30,230 nt of DNA from RGIG1959 sp964564305 (lineage in GTDB: Bacteria > Bacillota > Clostridia > Oscillospirales > Acutalibacteraceae), in the NCBI GenBank assembly GCA_964564305.1, contig CAZMAM010000017.1, forward strand, positions 1 through 30,230, read 5' to 3'. Positions 17,401-24,880 of the stretch are shown here, piece by piece. The notes beneath the pieces are model-generated. The model saw only the letters and a program-made list of their open reading frames with translations, was not told the DNA's origin and searched no databases. The position numbers and the translations under genes are program-made. The first letter of the stretch is position 1; each line of letters begins with the position of its first letter.

Positions 17401-20400
17401 GAAGCTTTTGCCACTCGTCCGCCCTCTGGACAAAATCGAAATCCGCGTTATAGAGCGCGTACTGATCCCGCTCGGCGGGGTTCCCGCTTTTCTTTAATTT
17501 GCGGAGATAATCGGTGAGCTTTTCGGCGTCGTTTGCCCCGGAAGATTCGGCGTATTTTTCCGGAATCACGGACAGCAGCAGCGCGCGCAGCGCTTTTTGC
17601 AAATCTTCCGCGCGCAAAACAAGCTGATCGTAAAGGACGCGCACCACCTTCCAGCGGTTATAATCCGCGTTGGTGCCGATTCCGTAAGTTTCCACCCGCA
17701 AAAACTGCTTACCGGGCATAAACCGCTCGGATGTATAGGTAATGCGAAAATCCTCAAATTGCGTATAACTGTCGGTTTCTCCCAGGTGCCAATCGTTTTC
17801 CAGCGCCTGAATATCCAAGTATTCGCCCAGCGCCAGGCGGTACCCACTCAGACTCTCGGGAACGGTCGGCAGAATTTCCGCGGGCAGTTGGCGGGCGGAA
17901 GCGGAGCCGTCTATCTCGGTATCCAGATCGATGACGTCTTCGTCGTAGTGAACGGTCATATCCTTTCCATCCACATGAAATTTGAGCTCAAAGCCGCTGT
18001 TTGGGTTCGCGCCGTCGGCGGTTCCGGCAAATTTGCCGATATACCCCTCGGCACGGTTCATCTCCGCGTCCAGTTCCCACGCAATCCCCTTTTGGCGGGT
18101 GTCCGCGCCGTTGGTAAACCGGATGGTTTGGGTAATATCCCGAACGGTATCGTAGGTGGTATCGTCCCCCTTAAACGCGTCGTACGAAACCAACGTGGAA
18201 TCCCCGACCACATACCACCGCCAGTCGGAGGTGTCCAGCGTGTACACCATATGCTCCGCGGGGTCCACGCTGACTAAGATATACGCGTTGGCGTCCGGGT
18301 TATAATCCGGCGCGTCGGGATTTTCCGTATTATCGCACGGCGCGTCGCCGTTCGGGTAAAAGCGGACGGTCACATCGCAGGAATCGTAATACAGCCCGCC
18401 CGGCTCCACCGAGGAATTTTGCAGCCGGATGATGAAATTTCCGGAATAATCCGCGCCGGATCCGTAGGAAATACCGCTGTCCCAGTTGCCGTTGGCCGCC
18501 ACCTTAAACGGATACGCGAGCACTTCGCCGTTGACGCCGACCGCGACGTTGCGGAAAGTTTTGGTGTAGTACACAGCCTCATCCCCGGATCCCGGCGGAT
18601 ACGCGTCCATCTTTCCGGCGGCGGAGGCTTCCTGCTCCATTTGTTTGCGCACCGCCGGATCATCGTACGGCTGGCCGTTTTCCGGCTGCAGGCCCAGCCA
18701 GTTGTACCCGGTAAGCCCAACGCCGCCCAAAACCGACCACGTTTGCGGCGTAACATCCTCCAGCGCGCTCCCCGCTTCTCCCTTTGGCGGATACGGCTGT
18801 GTACACGCCTCATCTTTATACGCCGCGTATTCGGTATTCCCGGTTTTCGGGTCAAAAGTTACCTTGATGTACGCGGGTTCGGTTAAGTGAAACGAATGAT
18901 TGGAGCCGCTGTCCACGCCCCACCGAACCACCTTAAACGCGTAATCCCGCCCCGCCGGAATCGGATCGTTGATGTTTCCGGTCTCCCGGTTTCCTTTCAG
19001 GATATATTCGTACAGGCCGGTGGCAATCTGAAAATGCATTACGGCGTCTTCGTTTTTCATATCCCAGACTTTGCCCAAAAGATTTTCGGTTCCCGCTACA
19101 ACGTACCGCGTGACCTCCAAGGCGCCGGGCGGATCGGCGGAAATTTCCGCCGCCTGCCGGTCGGCGTTATATTTGACGGTCACAGCAGCCGGCGCATTCA
19201 GTTTAAAAGCGATATCCGCTTTGGTTCCGTGTTCGCCGACGCCCAGATCGATATCGCCGTCCGCGAATATTTTCAGGCTGTAATCGCCCGCGGCCAACCG
19301 CCTGCCGGATTCCCAGGTATATATTTGCCCGCTCACGGCGTCCGCCTGTTCCATGGTTCCCGCTTCAACAGCTTTTTGAATATAATCCCTGATTTCCGCT
19401 TCGTCCTTAACGCCGTTTCCGTCGGAATCGGGAATTTTGGTCTCGTCGCTGCCCAGCCAATGGTACCCCGTCAGTTCCTCATTGCCCGCAACCACATAAG
19501 ATTGCACATCCAGCGCAAGCAAAGCGGAAGAAACGCTGCCGTCCGCGTACCGGCAGGAAACTGCGATGTCGGCGGGGGATTGCGGATCTTCCGGGTCTTT
19601 GGCGCAGGTGACGGTGACGGTACAGGTTTCCGCCGCCCCCTCCGTTTTCGGAGGAACATGGAAGAAGATATTGTTCACCGTATCCTTGCCCATTCGGTTG
19701 ACCGAATCGTAGGGAATAATCCGCATCTGGTAGTTTTTCCCCGTGGGCACATTGTCTTTGGTATAGGTATAGACGCCCTGATCCTCGCTCATGGCGCCGC
19801 TTGCGAAATACGCGCTCTGGCCGGAAACCGGCACATCCGAAAACCGCTGATTATCTTGGGAAATTTCTTTTTTATCGCTGATGACGGTGAAACCGTCGTA
19901 GGTATACAGCGTGTAATCGGCGATATAACTTTCCCCGATATACGCCGCAATCTCGTCCGCACGCGCGGAGTCGTCTATTCGGGTAAACGCGCCGTCCCCG
20001 CTTAAATCGATGAAAACCGTCACTTTGTGGGTGGTTTTGTCGAAGGAAAATTTTAAGCGGCACTCGCGCAGCACCTTGAGCGTCATATTGGCGCCGTTGT
20101 CCGATTCGCCGTTATACCCGTAACTGACCGTCCAATCGTGATTTTCCCGGATTTTGAACTCGTGCGGTATAACGGGATTCCCCTCCGTCTCGGTATCGAT
20201 ATTCGGGCTGACGGTGAGAACAGCTTCGGCGGTATTGAGATCGACATCCCGCAAATCGATATCGCCCGTTTCCCCGTTGCCCCAGTCGGATTCGGGAAAA
20301 CTGCCGATCAGCGAATAGAGCGTATCGCGGTGCCCGCCGAAAGTCGCCAAATTCGTATGCTCGCCGCTGTACTCGGTGTAAGCGCCCTTTTCGGTTTCCT

Positions 20401-21880
20401 GAAGCGCTCCCGGCTCATAACCGTCCACCAGGATGGAAAAATCGTTGGCAAACATATTCTCCGGGTTAAAACGGAACCGAATCACCACATCGGTGCCGTC
20501 TTTCGGAACCTCGAACGAACAGTTGGCGCCGTCGTCAAACCGGGACGCGCCGTAATTGTAGGTCATGTCGTCATTGGCCTGAATCTTAAAATGATACACC
20601 CCGGCGTTGAGCCCCTTAAACGCCACCTGCCAGTAACCCGATTCGTCGTTGTATGTCATCCGGTTGGATTCCAGCGCGCACGCCCAGTCCAGATCGTCGT
20701 AGAGTTTCCCGGTGGCGTCCATGATGTAATTGTAATTTTCCAAAATCACCGCCGCGGTGGACGCCTGCGAGCAGCGGTACGCCCGAAGCACCATGGTGGG
20801 ATTGGCGTGGTCGCTCTGCGAAATGGGGCAGGAACGCTTTGGCGATATTATTTCTCCGCCCGAAAGCACTTCGTTTATTTCCTGCTGAGACGAGTACGCG
20901 TTTCCGTCAAAGCCGATGCGCTCCACATAAAAAGCGGAAGGCGCAAGCAAGCTTTCGTCGGCACTTTCGTCCTGCCAATCGTCCCCAACCTCCGTGAACA
21001 CGTTCAGGTGCGGATAATACCCGGTTTCGTACCCCCAGGCGTTATTCGGTTCGTCCCCCAAGGTCACATCGCCCAGCAAAATCGGGGTCGCTTCTTTGGC
21101 GGCAATGCCGTTTTCGGGATCCGCCGCCACCGCCTCGGTTAAATTCGTCAATCCAAGTATGCCCTTGGCGGGCGCGGTGGTGGTATACAGCCCCGTCACG
21201 CCCTTTACGGAAAACCGCGCTACGGTCTTTACCCCGCCGGTCACGGTCTGCCCCCGGCGCGCGGCGGTGAGATCTTCTTCGTAAGCGATGCCGCCGTTTT
21301 GGGGATCGTCGGGATCGTATGTCCGGAAAGTAAAATTCACCTTGTCTTTGTACCATTCTTTTCGTGCCGCCACAAAATCGGCCGACGGTTCATAAGCGTT
21401 GGTTCCGCCCGCCATACCGATGGACATTTCCCGCATGCCGGTGGTTTGCATATCGTAATAACAGTTGGCAAAAAACCCGAAAGCTTTGTCGTACGCGCGG
21501 TAATCCTCAATATCTCCGAACGCGCCGTATCTGTCATTCGAATATTCGTCATCGTTTTTGCCGTCTTTTTTGTCCGCATTGCTCTCCGCGGTGGATCCCG
21601 GCTTAAAATACGCGTATCTGCCGGGCTTGGAATATTTGGAATTTTCCTGTATTTGAAACACATACTCTTTTGATTCTGTATTGTAAGTCGGCGGATAAAG
21701 AATGATATCCTGCTGATACTCTTTTTCCGCATTGCCGTAAATCCTGGCCCGGGCAATCCACCAGCGGTCGGTCGCGAGCGCCCCGATAAACCCACCGGTC
21801 GGATAATACGGGAGATTCGTGACGGCGCCGGTTGCCTCGTTCTTGTTGTCGTTGCCCTCGCCGTTTTCGGTATCGTCCAA
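14489..21880 (-). CDS. C-terminal 2463-residue open frame of the giant adhesin
   Basis: This is the longest uninterrupted piece. It holds the X25-like domains (conserved starts near nt 20760, 20320, 19497, 19110, 18750 and 18225), each about 100-150 residues and similar to starch- or glycan-binding beta modules. The SdrD B-like domain begins near 15570 (SGNVFLDADTDGTWD), and the SpaA-like domain near 15020 (SITLRKIGENGQPLSGIRF). The sorting signal LPLTGG lies at 14623-14606, followed by a hydrophobic span and a basic tail, all required for sortase anchoring. A TTG at 21880 has AAAGGAG about 11 nt upstream and could in principle start translation, but such a product would lack the signal peptide, so I treat this as the 3' part of the larger gene. 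Confidence 0.8.
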   Translation of the reverse strand: MDDTENGEGNDNKNEATGAVTNLPYYPTGGFIGALATDRWWIARARIYGNAEKEYQQDIILYPPTYNTESKEYVFQIQENSKYSKPGRYAYFKPGSTAESNADKKDGKNDDEYSNDRYGAFGDIEDYRAYDKAFGFFANCYYDMQTTGMREMSIGMAGGTNAYEPSADFVAARKEWYKDKVNFTFRTYDPDDPQNGGIAYEEDLTAARRGQTVTGGVKTVARFSVKGVTGLYTTTAPAKGILGLTNLTEAVAADPENGIAAKEATPILLGDVTLGDEPNNAWGYETGYYPHLNVFTEVGDDWQDESADESLLAPSAFYVERIGFDGNAYSSQQEINEVLSGGEIISPKRSCPISQSDHANPTMVLRAYRCSQASTAAVILENYNYIMDATGKLYDDLDWACALESNRMTYNDESGYWQVAFKGLNAGVYHFKIQANDDMTYNYGASRFDDGANCSFEVPKDGTDVVIRFRFNPENMFANDFSILVDGYEPGALQETEKGAYTEYSGEHTNLATFGGHRDTLYSLIGSFPESDWGNGETGDIDLRDVDLNTAEAVLTVSPNIDTETEGNPVIPHEFKIRENHDWTVSYGYNGESDNGANMTLKVLRECRLKFSFDKTTHKVTVFIDLSGDGAFTRIDDSARADEIAAYIGESYIADYTLYTYDGFTVISDKKEISQDNQRFSDVPVSGQSAYFASGAMSEDQGVYTYTKDNVPTGKNYQMRIIPYDSVNRMGKDTVNNIFFHVPPKTEGAAETCTVTVTCAKDPEDPQSPADIAVSCRYADGSVSSALLALDVQSYVVAGNEELTGYHWLGSDETKIPDSDGNGVKDEAEIRDYIQKAVEAGTMEQADAVSGQIYTWESGRRLAAGDYSLKIFADGDIDLGVGEHGTKADIAFKLNAPAAVTVKYNADRQAAEISADPPGALEVTRYVVAGTENLLGKVWDMKNEDAVMHFQIATGLYEYILKGNRETGNINDPIPAGRDYAFKVVRWGVDSGSNHSFHLTEPAYIKVTFDPKTGNTEYAAYKDEACTQPYPPKGEAGSALEDVTPQTWSVLGGVGLTGYNWLGLQPENGQPYDDPAVRKQMEQEASAAGKMDAYPPGSGDEAVYYTKTFRNVAVGVNGEVLAYPFKVAANGNWDSGISYGSGADYSGNFIIRLQNSSVEPGGLYYDSCDVTVRFYPNGDAPCDNTENPDAPDYNPDANAYILVSVDPAEHMVYTLDTSDWRWYVVGDSTLVSYDAFKGDDTTYDTVRDITQTIRFTNGADTRQKGIAWELDAEMNRAEGYIGKFAGTADGANPNSGFELKFHVDGKDMTVHYDEDVIDLDTEIDGSASARQLPAEILPTVPESLSGYRLALGEYLDIQALENDWHLGETDSYTQFEDFRITYTSERFMPGKQFLRVETYGIGTNADYNRWKVVRVLYDQLVLRAEDLQKALRALLLSVIPEKYAESSGANDAEKLTDYLRKLKKSGNPAERDQYALYNADFDFVQRADEWQKLHDWLEVLKADNDFRVQFEANAPGAGDETFFCGDVQPLDAPSVRDDVGLVSGSRVLRLIPKGYIEAGNNASVTVLDNKKTDPDQAEESRKNVVIFDAENDTPDVTAQFSDNTKLNTKAFTYYNFAMMMGYAITDKIGLGIYDNYNEQSTTPYAQQNGVTPYDENLARDEDKSENRTENVFYAMTSAYTQREQYTDSTVSYNPGGAENPSGLHRDENGNLLDEHGQKAEWEGNILRINELSPQSLIGDSSEKTLSDEKTARGQTIIKIYKVENKGLANEQEVISTVDPAKWQGERKFERTDAGEYRVKMYWAMNDGRYFTDSKDVSVSINEAGIEKFLLNPADNREVTSSVDEAAVKYDPQTNELTYRLIYTNDVSGQPVTFGILDILPFAGDERIVRAEDTESGFANVHTNLAQGRDISFTLKKISVKREGAGDRDLQAEIRGVYITDDANVRDLLYDDSGAVSEDAAQKLGVLVAPENIEGFGSGGTTDADKANREEYTREMGKIENLENGSFAWTDLMSGSANEQIGRDIVFEPNQSVKAVAVTGIQLASADRITVELTLQAEGEPNDDLFNNAYFWAGFGGQWNEENANMTDVQEEHGFTDPVRTTIVGRELSGNVFLDADTDGTWDSDEAAVAGVTVELVPLTGEDGSVLAGESVAQTVTDATGHYAFTNAQLSEGRYCVRFSAPANPDSDTVHLYEKPDGGTYGGIDTVSFSALRISQTVLPQEDADNNIASAEARDLQNAGSGFIYYIRQEFPSKSDIFSFSFVNEVNTDKEGFTYIKSRQDLGLAQTFGSITLRKIGENGQPLSGIRFQVEYEGGDGMWKPLRYNAYGIIDGNSLSPDVFTTDENGEIELQNLYFTRYRITETETADELNPLVGPIEVELPYDPNTHAAVVSKLDNAREEDGKWLDILITLTNTTKLSDYLPLTGGNEPFPVGAAVIGVALVLIGAAALLAVVFTRKRRQNTNH

Positions 21881-23445
21881 ATAATTGAGTTCTCCTTTTG
21901 CGCCTTTTCCGGATCGGTCACCGTCAGAATATTGCCCACCTCACCGCAGGCGTAGCAGTTGATATAGGCGGTGCCGTTGATTTCTTTCACCGCTCCGTCA
22001 ATCTTCAGCTGAGCGCCGATGGAATAAGAGGAATCGAACCCCACAAACCCGCCGCAATAACGCCCGGCGTAATCCATGCCCACGGAAGAAGAGGAATAAC
22101 AGTTGTAAAAAACAGTGGATCCGGTATTGGTGCGCAGATTATACCGCGAATCAAACCCCTGCTCCATCACATCGTAGTGTTTTTCGTTTCCTTTGTTGTG
22201 CCGGGAAGTTGTAAACTGGTTGTTGTCCATATAGGGGTTTATCTCGTACGACTGCTCCACGTTGCGCAGGCACTGAACATACCCCACAAAGCCGCCCATG
22301 GAGTTCCTGCCCTCCACAATGCCGGAGGAATAGCAATTTTCAAAATAATTGGTTATCTTGTAGGTATATGCCGCTTTGTCCCCCTTGCCGTTTTCCGGGT
22401 TATCGTCCCACATCGCGTAAGTGCCCAGCCGGTTGCCCGCCCGGCCGATAAACCCGGCGGTGTTGTTGTCGGCGTAGATGTTGTTGTTGGTGTAGCAGTT
22501 TTTCGCGACGATTCCGGTTCCGCAGGAGATAAAGCAGCCGGAATCCGATCCGGTGGAAAACAGTTCGCAATCCACCGAATAACTGTTTTCAAAATACGAG
22601 GGGAAAATCTCTTTGACATAATGCCCGAATAAATGATCCTCTCCCTCCAGACCGATTCTTTTCTCGTCGTCTTTTGCGGTTCCTTCAGCGGTGGTCAAGT
22701 CGCAGTTTTTCAGGATAATCTCTTCCGGCGTTCGCCCGCCCAGCGGATGGTTATACGCGATATCCGCTTTGGTGGTTTCGCCCACCAAATCCGAATCCTC
22801 CGGCAGTTCCGCGGTGTACGGCTGGATGTTTCCCGTCATGCCGCCCACATGCCCGCCGCCGATCACCGTATTTCGGTTGGCGGAACAATTTTGCACAAAC
22901 AGCCCGGCCCCTTTGACCTTTCTGCCGATAAATCCGTCCGCGTAACTCTGATCATAATTTTCCACAAAGGAATCCATGGTATGGCAGTTGTACAGTTCCC
23001 AATAAACCGCCTGAGTCCCCTGCGCCGCAAAGAGCGAGGTGCAAGACCCCTGACCGTTGCCGTCGTACCCGCAGGAGCGCAGCGCCATCGAATTGGCTAT
23101 GCTGAAATTTTTGATGATGAGGTTGACGTTGCATGTTCCGATAAAACCCCGGTCGGATGTGCGCAGGTTGTACATCGTGTGCCCGTTGCCCTCGATATAT
23201 AAAATGGCTCTCCGCCCGGGTGTTCCCCGGACATAATCCACCGCCTGCCAGTCGCAGGTTTCAATTTTTTCTGCGGTGGAATGCGCGGAACTCCCGGTTT
23301 CATCGGTCAGATGCTCCGGGGTATCTTCATTTACATTATACCCCGCCATATCGAGATCGCTGGTGATGTTGATGAGGTAATTCAAATCATTTTTAAATTT
23401 GGCGGTAAATTCCATCGCAAAGCGAAGCCGCCTTGGGGTATCCAC
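21337..23445 (-). CDS. GLUG-repeat portion of the giant adhesin (frame fragment)
   Basis: An open frame carrying the second part of the adhesin. Up to about nt 21900 it encodes repeated NCYSSG/GGFVG-type units with regular aromatic and Asn residues, consistent with a right-handed beta-helix built from GLUG-like repeats that project a surface domain. After the A-run at 21896-21899 the translation turns Arg/Thr/Pro-rich and low in sense, because the true frame has moved; the end at 21337 is therefore an artefact of the shift. Its apparent GTG start at 23445 is not a real start: upstream codons KDERFYVFNV are in the same frame and join the G tract. Confidence 0.65.
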   Translation of the reverse strand: MDTPRRLRFAMEFTAKFKNDLNYLINITSDLDMAGYNVNEDTPEHLTDETGSSAHSTAEKIETCDWQAVDYVRGTPGRRAILYIEGNGHTMYNLRTSDRGFIGTCNVNLIIKNFSIANSMALRSCGYDGNGQGSCTSLFAAQGTQAVYWELYNCHTMDSFVENYDQSYADGFIGRKVKGAGLFVQNCSANRNTVIGGGHVGGMTGNIQPYTAELPEDSDLVGETTKADIAYNHPLGGRTPEEIILKNCDLTTAEGTAKDDEKRIGLEGEDHLFGHYVKEIFPSYFENSYSVDCELFSTGSDSGCFISCGTGIVAKNCYTNNNIYADNNTAGFIGRAGNRLGTYAMWDDNPENGKGDKAAYTYKITNYFENCYSSGIVEGRNSMGGFVGYVQCLRNVEQSYEINPYMDNNQFTTSRHNKGNEKHYDVMEQGFDSRYNLRTNTGSTVFYNCYSSSSVGMDYAGRYCGGFVGFDSSYSIGAQLKIDGAVKEINGTAYINCYACGEVGNILTVTDPEKAQKENSIIWTIPKTARATTTRTRQPAPSRISRIIRPVGLSGRSRPTAGGLPGPGFTAMRKKSISRISFFIRRLTIQNQKSMCFKYRKIPNIPSPADTRILSRDPPRRAMRTKKTAKTMTNIRMTDTARSEILRITARTTKLSGFLPTVITICKPPACGKCPSVWRAEPTLMNRRPILWRHEKNGTKTR

Positions 23446-23702
23446 ATTAAATACATAAAAGCGTTCATCCTTCCCCCCCCCGTCATGGTTACGGTGGGAA
23501 GGTCGCCCAAATGCTTAGCGCCGCCAAACACAACATCAAATTCAATGGAATTAAGTACGTCAAGATCGTCTTCCGTGTCTTTCGGGCCGTCCGGCTGATT
23601 CAGGCACGAGAAATTCTGATCACCGTCCCACTCCGGCAGCGCACTGTCCGTGTGCCAGGAAAATACCGGCTTTGAGGCGAGACCGGCACATGCCGCAGCC
23701 AC
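23382..23702 (-). CDS. Short middle frame fragment of the giant adhesin
   Basis: Between the first two frameshifts the adhesin sequence is read here: ASKPVFSWHTDSALPEW, then DVVFGGAKHLGDLPTVTMTGGG up to the G tract. It has no ribosome site or start of its own. With one G added to the tract it would run directly into the GLUG-repeat frame. Confidence 0.55.
   Translation of the reverse strand: MAAACAGLASKPVFSWHTDSALPEWDGDQNFSCLNQPDGPKDTEDDLDVLNSIEFDVVFGGAKHLGDLPTVTMTGGGRMNAFMYLMWIPQGGFALRWNLPPNLKMI
23473..23481 (-). repeat. G9 homopolymer in the adhesin reading frame
   Basis: Nine consecutive G on the coding strand. Nine leaves the gene out of frame; ten joins VTMTGGG to KDERFYVFNVDTP. Such tracts are classic sites of slipped-strand phase variation and also of homopolymer sequencing error. 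Confidence 0.75.
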
Positions 23703-24088
23703 GCCTCCTGCCCTTCTCCGAGCGAACCGTCTTTTTGATGCGTATCGTTTTTCAGCGGGCCGTTTTGCAGCGCAGAAAGCGCCTTCCGTTCGGGAGAGCC
23801 CTCCGTATACTCCTCCGGCGTTTTGCCGGCAAAAAAGATATCCTTTTGAATTTCCTGTATTCTCGCGTCCTGATACGCGTTGACATCGGAATATTTGGTC
23901 TGCGACGGAATCTCGCCCGCCGAAGACACGGTGAGCAAAGGCAAGACCGGCAGAGAACCCAACAGCAGCGCCAAAGCAAGCACAATTCCCGCCACCGCCG
24001 CGGGCGCTCGGCTAAACCGCCGTTTCAGCACACGCCAAAACCCGGGCCGATTTTCGGCCGCGTGTTCCGCTTGGTAATACGCCTTCAT
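23600..24088 (-). CDS. N-terminal fragment of the giant adhesin with signal/membrane segment
   Basis: A 162-residue open frame that starts at ATG 24088 with GGGAGGT 7 nt upstream. Residues 1-28 are basic and polar (FWRVLKRRFSRAPA), then a strongly hydrophobic run AVAGIVLALALLLGSLPVLP acts as a signal peptide or anchor. The following region (SQTKYSDVNAYQDARIQEI) is plausible mature protein to about nt 23680. The last 25 residues or so come from the shifted frame and are not real. As it stands, translation of the gene would yield only this short product. Confidence 0.7.
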   Translation of the reverse strand: MKAYYQAEHAAENRPGFWRVLKRRFSRAPAAVAGIVLALALLLGSLPVLPLLTVSSAGEIPSQTKYSDVNAYQDARIQEIQKDIFFAGKTPEEYTEGSPERKALSALQNGPLKNDTHQKDGSLGEGQEAWLRHVPVSPQSRYFPGTRTVRCRSGTVIRISRA

Positions 24089-24221
24089 TTTCCGTACCTC
24101 CCGCCGCTCAAACGCCCGGCAAGCCGAGGCCGATCCCACCGTTTGCGTTCAGGCAATCCGCGCTCAGTCTCCGTTGCCGCGCGTTCGCGCTAACCGTTTT
24201 GGCGCGGGTTCGCCTATTTTC

Positions 24222-24396
24222 AGGCAACACCGCATGACAACCGCCTGACGGCTTTGCACGTCACCTGCCTGCGTCTTTTCCGTCAGTTATTACAAAAATC
24301 CTCGGAAGTACACCAAGTATTCCCTGCGGTTTTTGTTTTTCCTGACGAAAAATTCGCCGACGCATCTGACGCACAATCATTGTGCGGTATGGCCTT
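24222..24396 (+). repeat. MITE-like element, copy B, in the leader of the giant adhesin
   Basis: About 175 nt, non-coding. The left end aggcaacaccgca and the right end tgcggtatggcctt form an imperfect inverted pair. The left half (accgcctgacggctttgc) differs from copy A but matches the partial copy at 29709-29770; the right half matches copy A, including the shared core at 24295-24313. It lies between the adhesin promoter and its ATG, so it is transcribed as part of the leader. Confidence 0.75.
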
Positions 24397-24477
24397 AACT
24401 TATCGCCACCCAAAAAGCGAAAGAGCGGATTTTCGCTTTTCTTGCGGCCAATGATTTTGCAAACTTTCCTATTTTGC

Positions 24478-24506
24478 ATTATACCGTATACTCACGGCGA
24501 TTTCAA
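24478..24506 (-). promoter_or_regulatory. SigA-type promoter of the giant adhesin gene
   Basis: On the minus strand TTGAAA (24506-24501), a 17-nt spacer and a perfect TATAAT (24483-24478). Transcription would begin near 24470 and run about 380 nt, through the MITE, before the ATG at 24088. Confidence 0.75.
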
Positions 24507-24680
24507 GAGTGTTCACCAAAAATTTACAATTATCCGAAAAATTTCACGATATTTTGCCCTCAGGGCAACACCCGGCTCATTGGGCAAAAAGTAAGGCCAA
24601 ACGGAAAGCAAAATCCAGCAGGTACCATCGGGAAAACCCGGGCTTCCCCGGGCCGAGCGGACCATGCCAACGCCCCCGGT

Positions 24681-24723
24681 AAAACGCAAAAATCCCGGCA
24701 AAAGGAGAATCCCCTTTGCCGGG
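24681..24723 (-). terminator. Rho-independent terminator of the dnaK operon
   Basis: On the minus strand CCCGGCAAAGG pairs with CCTTTTGCCGGG (one bulged base) and is followed by ATTTTTGCGTTTT. It lies about 160 nt after the dnaJ stop and before the adhesin promoter. The remaining DNA from 24507 to 24680 and from 24724 to 24880 shows nothing I can assign. Confidence 0.8.
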
Positions 24724-24880
24724 TAAAATCACCGGGTAAGGCCGGTTACACGATAGACACACACAACACCGGGGCTCAAAATTTCGGTTGCAGGCGAATT
24801 TCGGGCAATCGGTATTATTTTGCCGGGTTTTTCAGTATTGCTTTAGGGCAAAAGCACGCGGAGGTTTTTGCACGGGGCGT

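Larger units (their letters stand above)
14489..24088 (-). pseudogene. Giant LPLTG-anchored surface adhesin gene with three -1 frameshifts
   Basis: Taken as one gene from ATG 24088 (GGGAGGT upstream) to TAA 14489 this would encode about 3200 residues. Order: basic N-region and signal/membrane segment; about 700 residues of GLUG-like repeats (NCYSSGxV..GGFVG); six or so X25/pullulanase-type beta domains (YVVAGNEELTG..W); further beta domains; an SdrD B-like domain; a SpaA-like prealbumin domain; then LPLTGG, a membrane span and RKRR. Three single-base deletions break the frame: near 23680 (one C short of CTCCGCC), in the G tract 23473-23481 (nine G; ten restores TGGGKDERF) and in the A run 21896-21899 (four; five restores AQKGELNY). 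No other protein-coding gene inside the window shows such damage. It may be a pseudogene, phase-variable, or carry sequencing errors. Confidence 0.8.

Noticed and set aside
14489..21880. TTG at 21880 with AAAGGAG upstream as a genuine independent gene start
   Set aside because: The product would lack a signal peptide although it ends in a sortase signal, and the upstream frame continues the same protein once one A is restored.
24507..24680. Possible small stable RNA (SRP-like) between the dnaJ terminator and adhesin promoter
   Set aside because: The conserved SRP helix 8 sequence (GGUCAGG..GGAAGG..AGCAG) is absent on both strands, and no promoter-terminator pair frames it.
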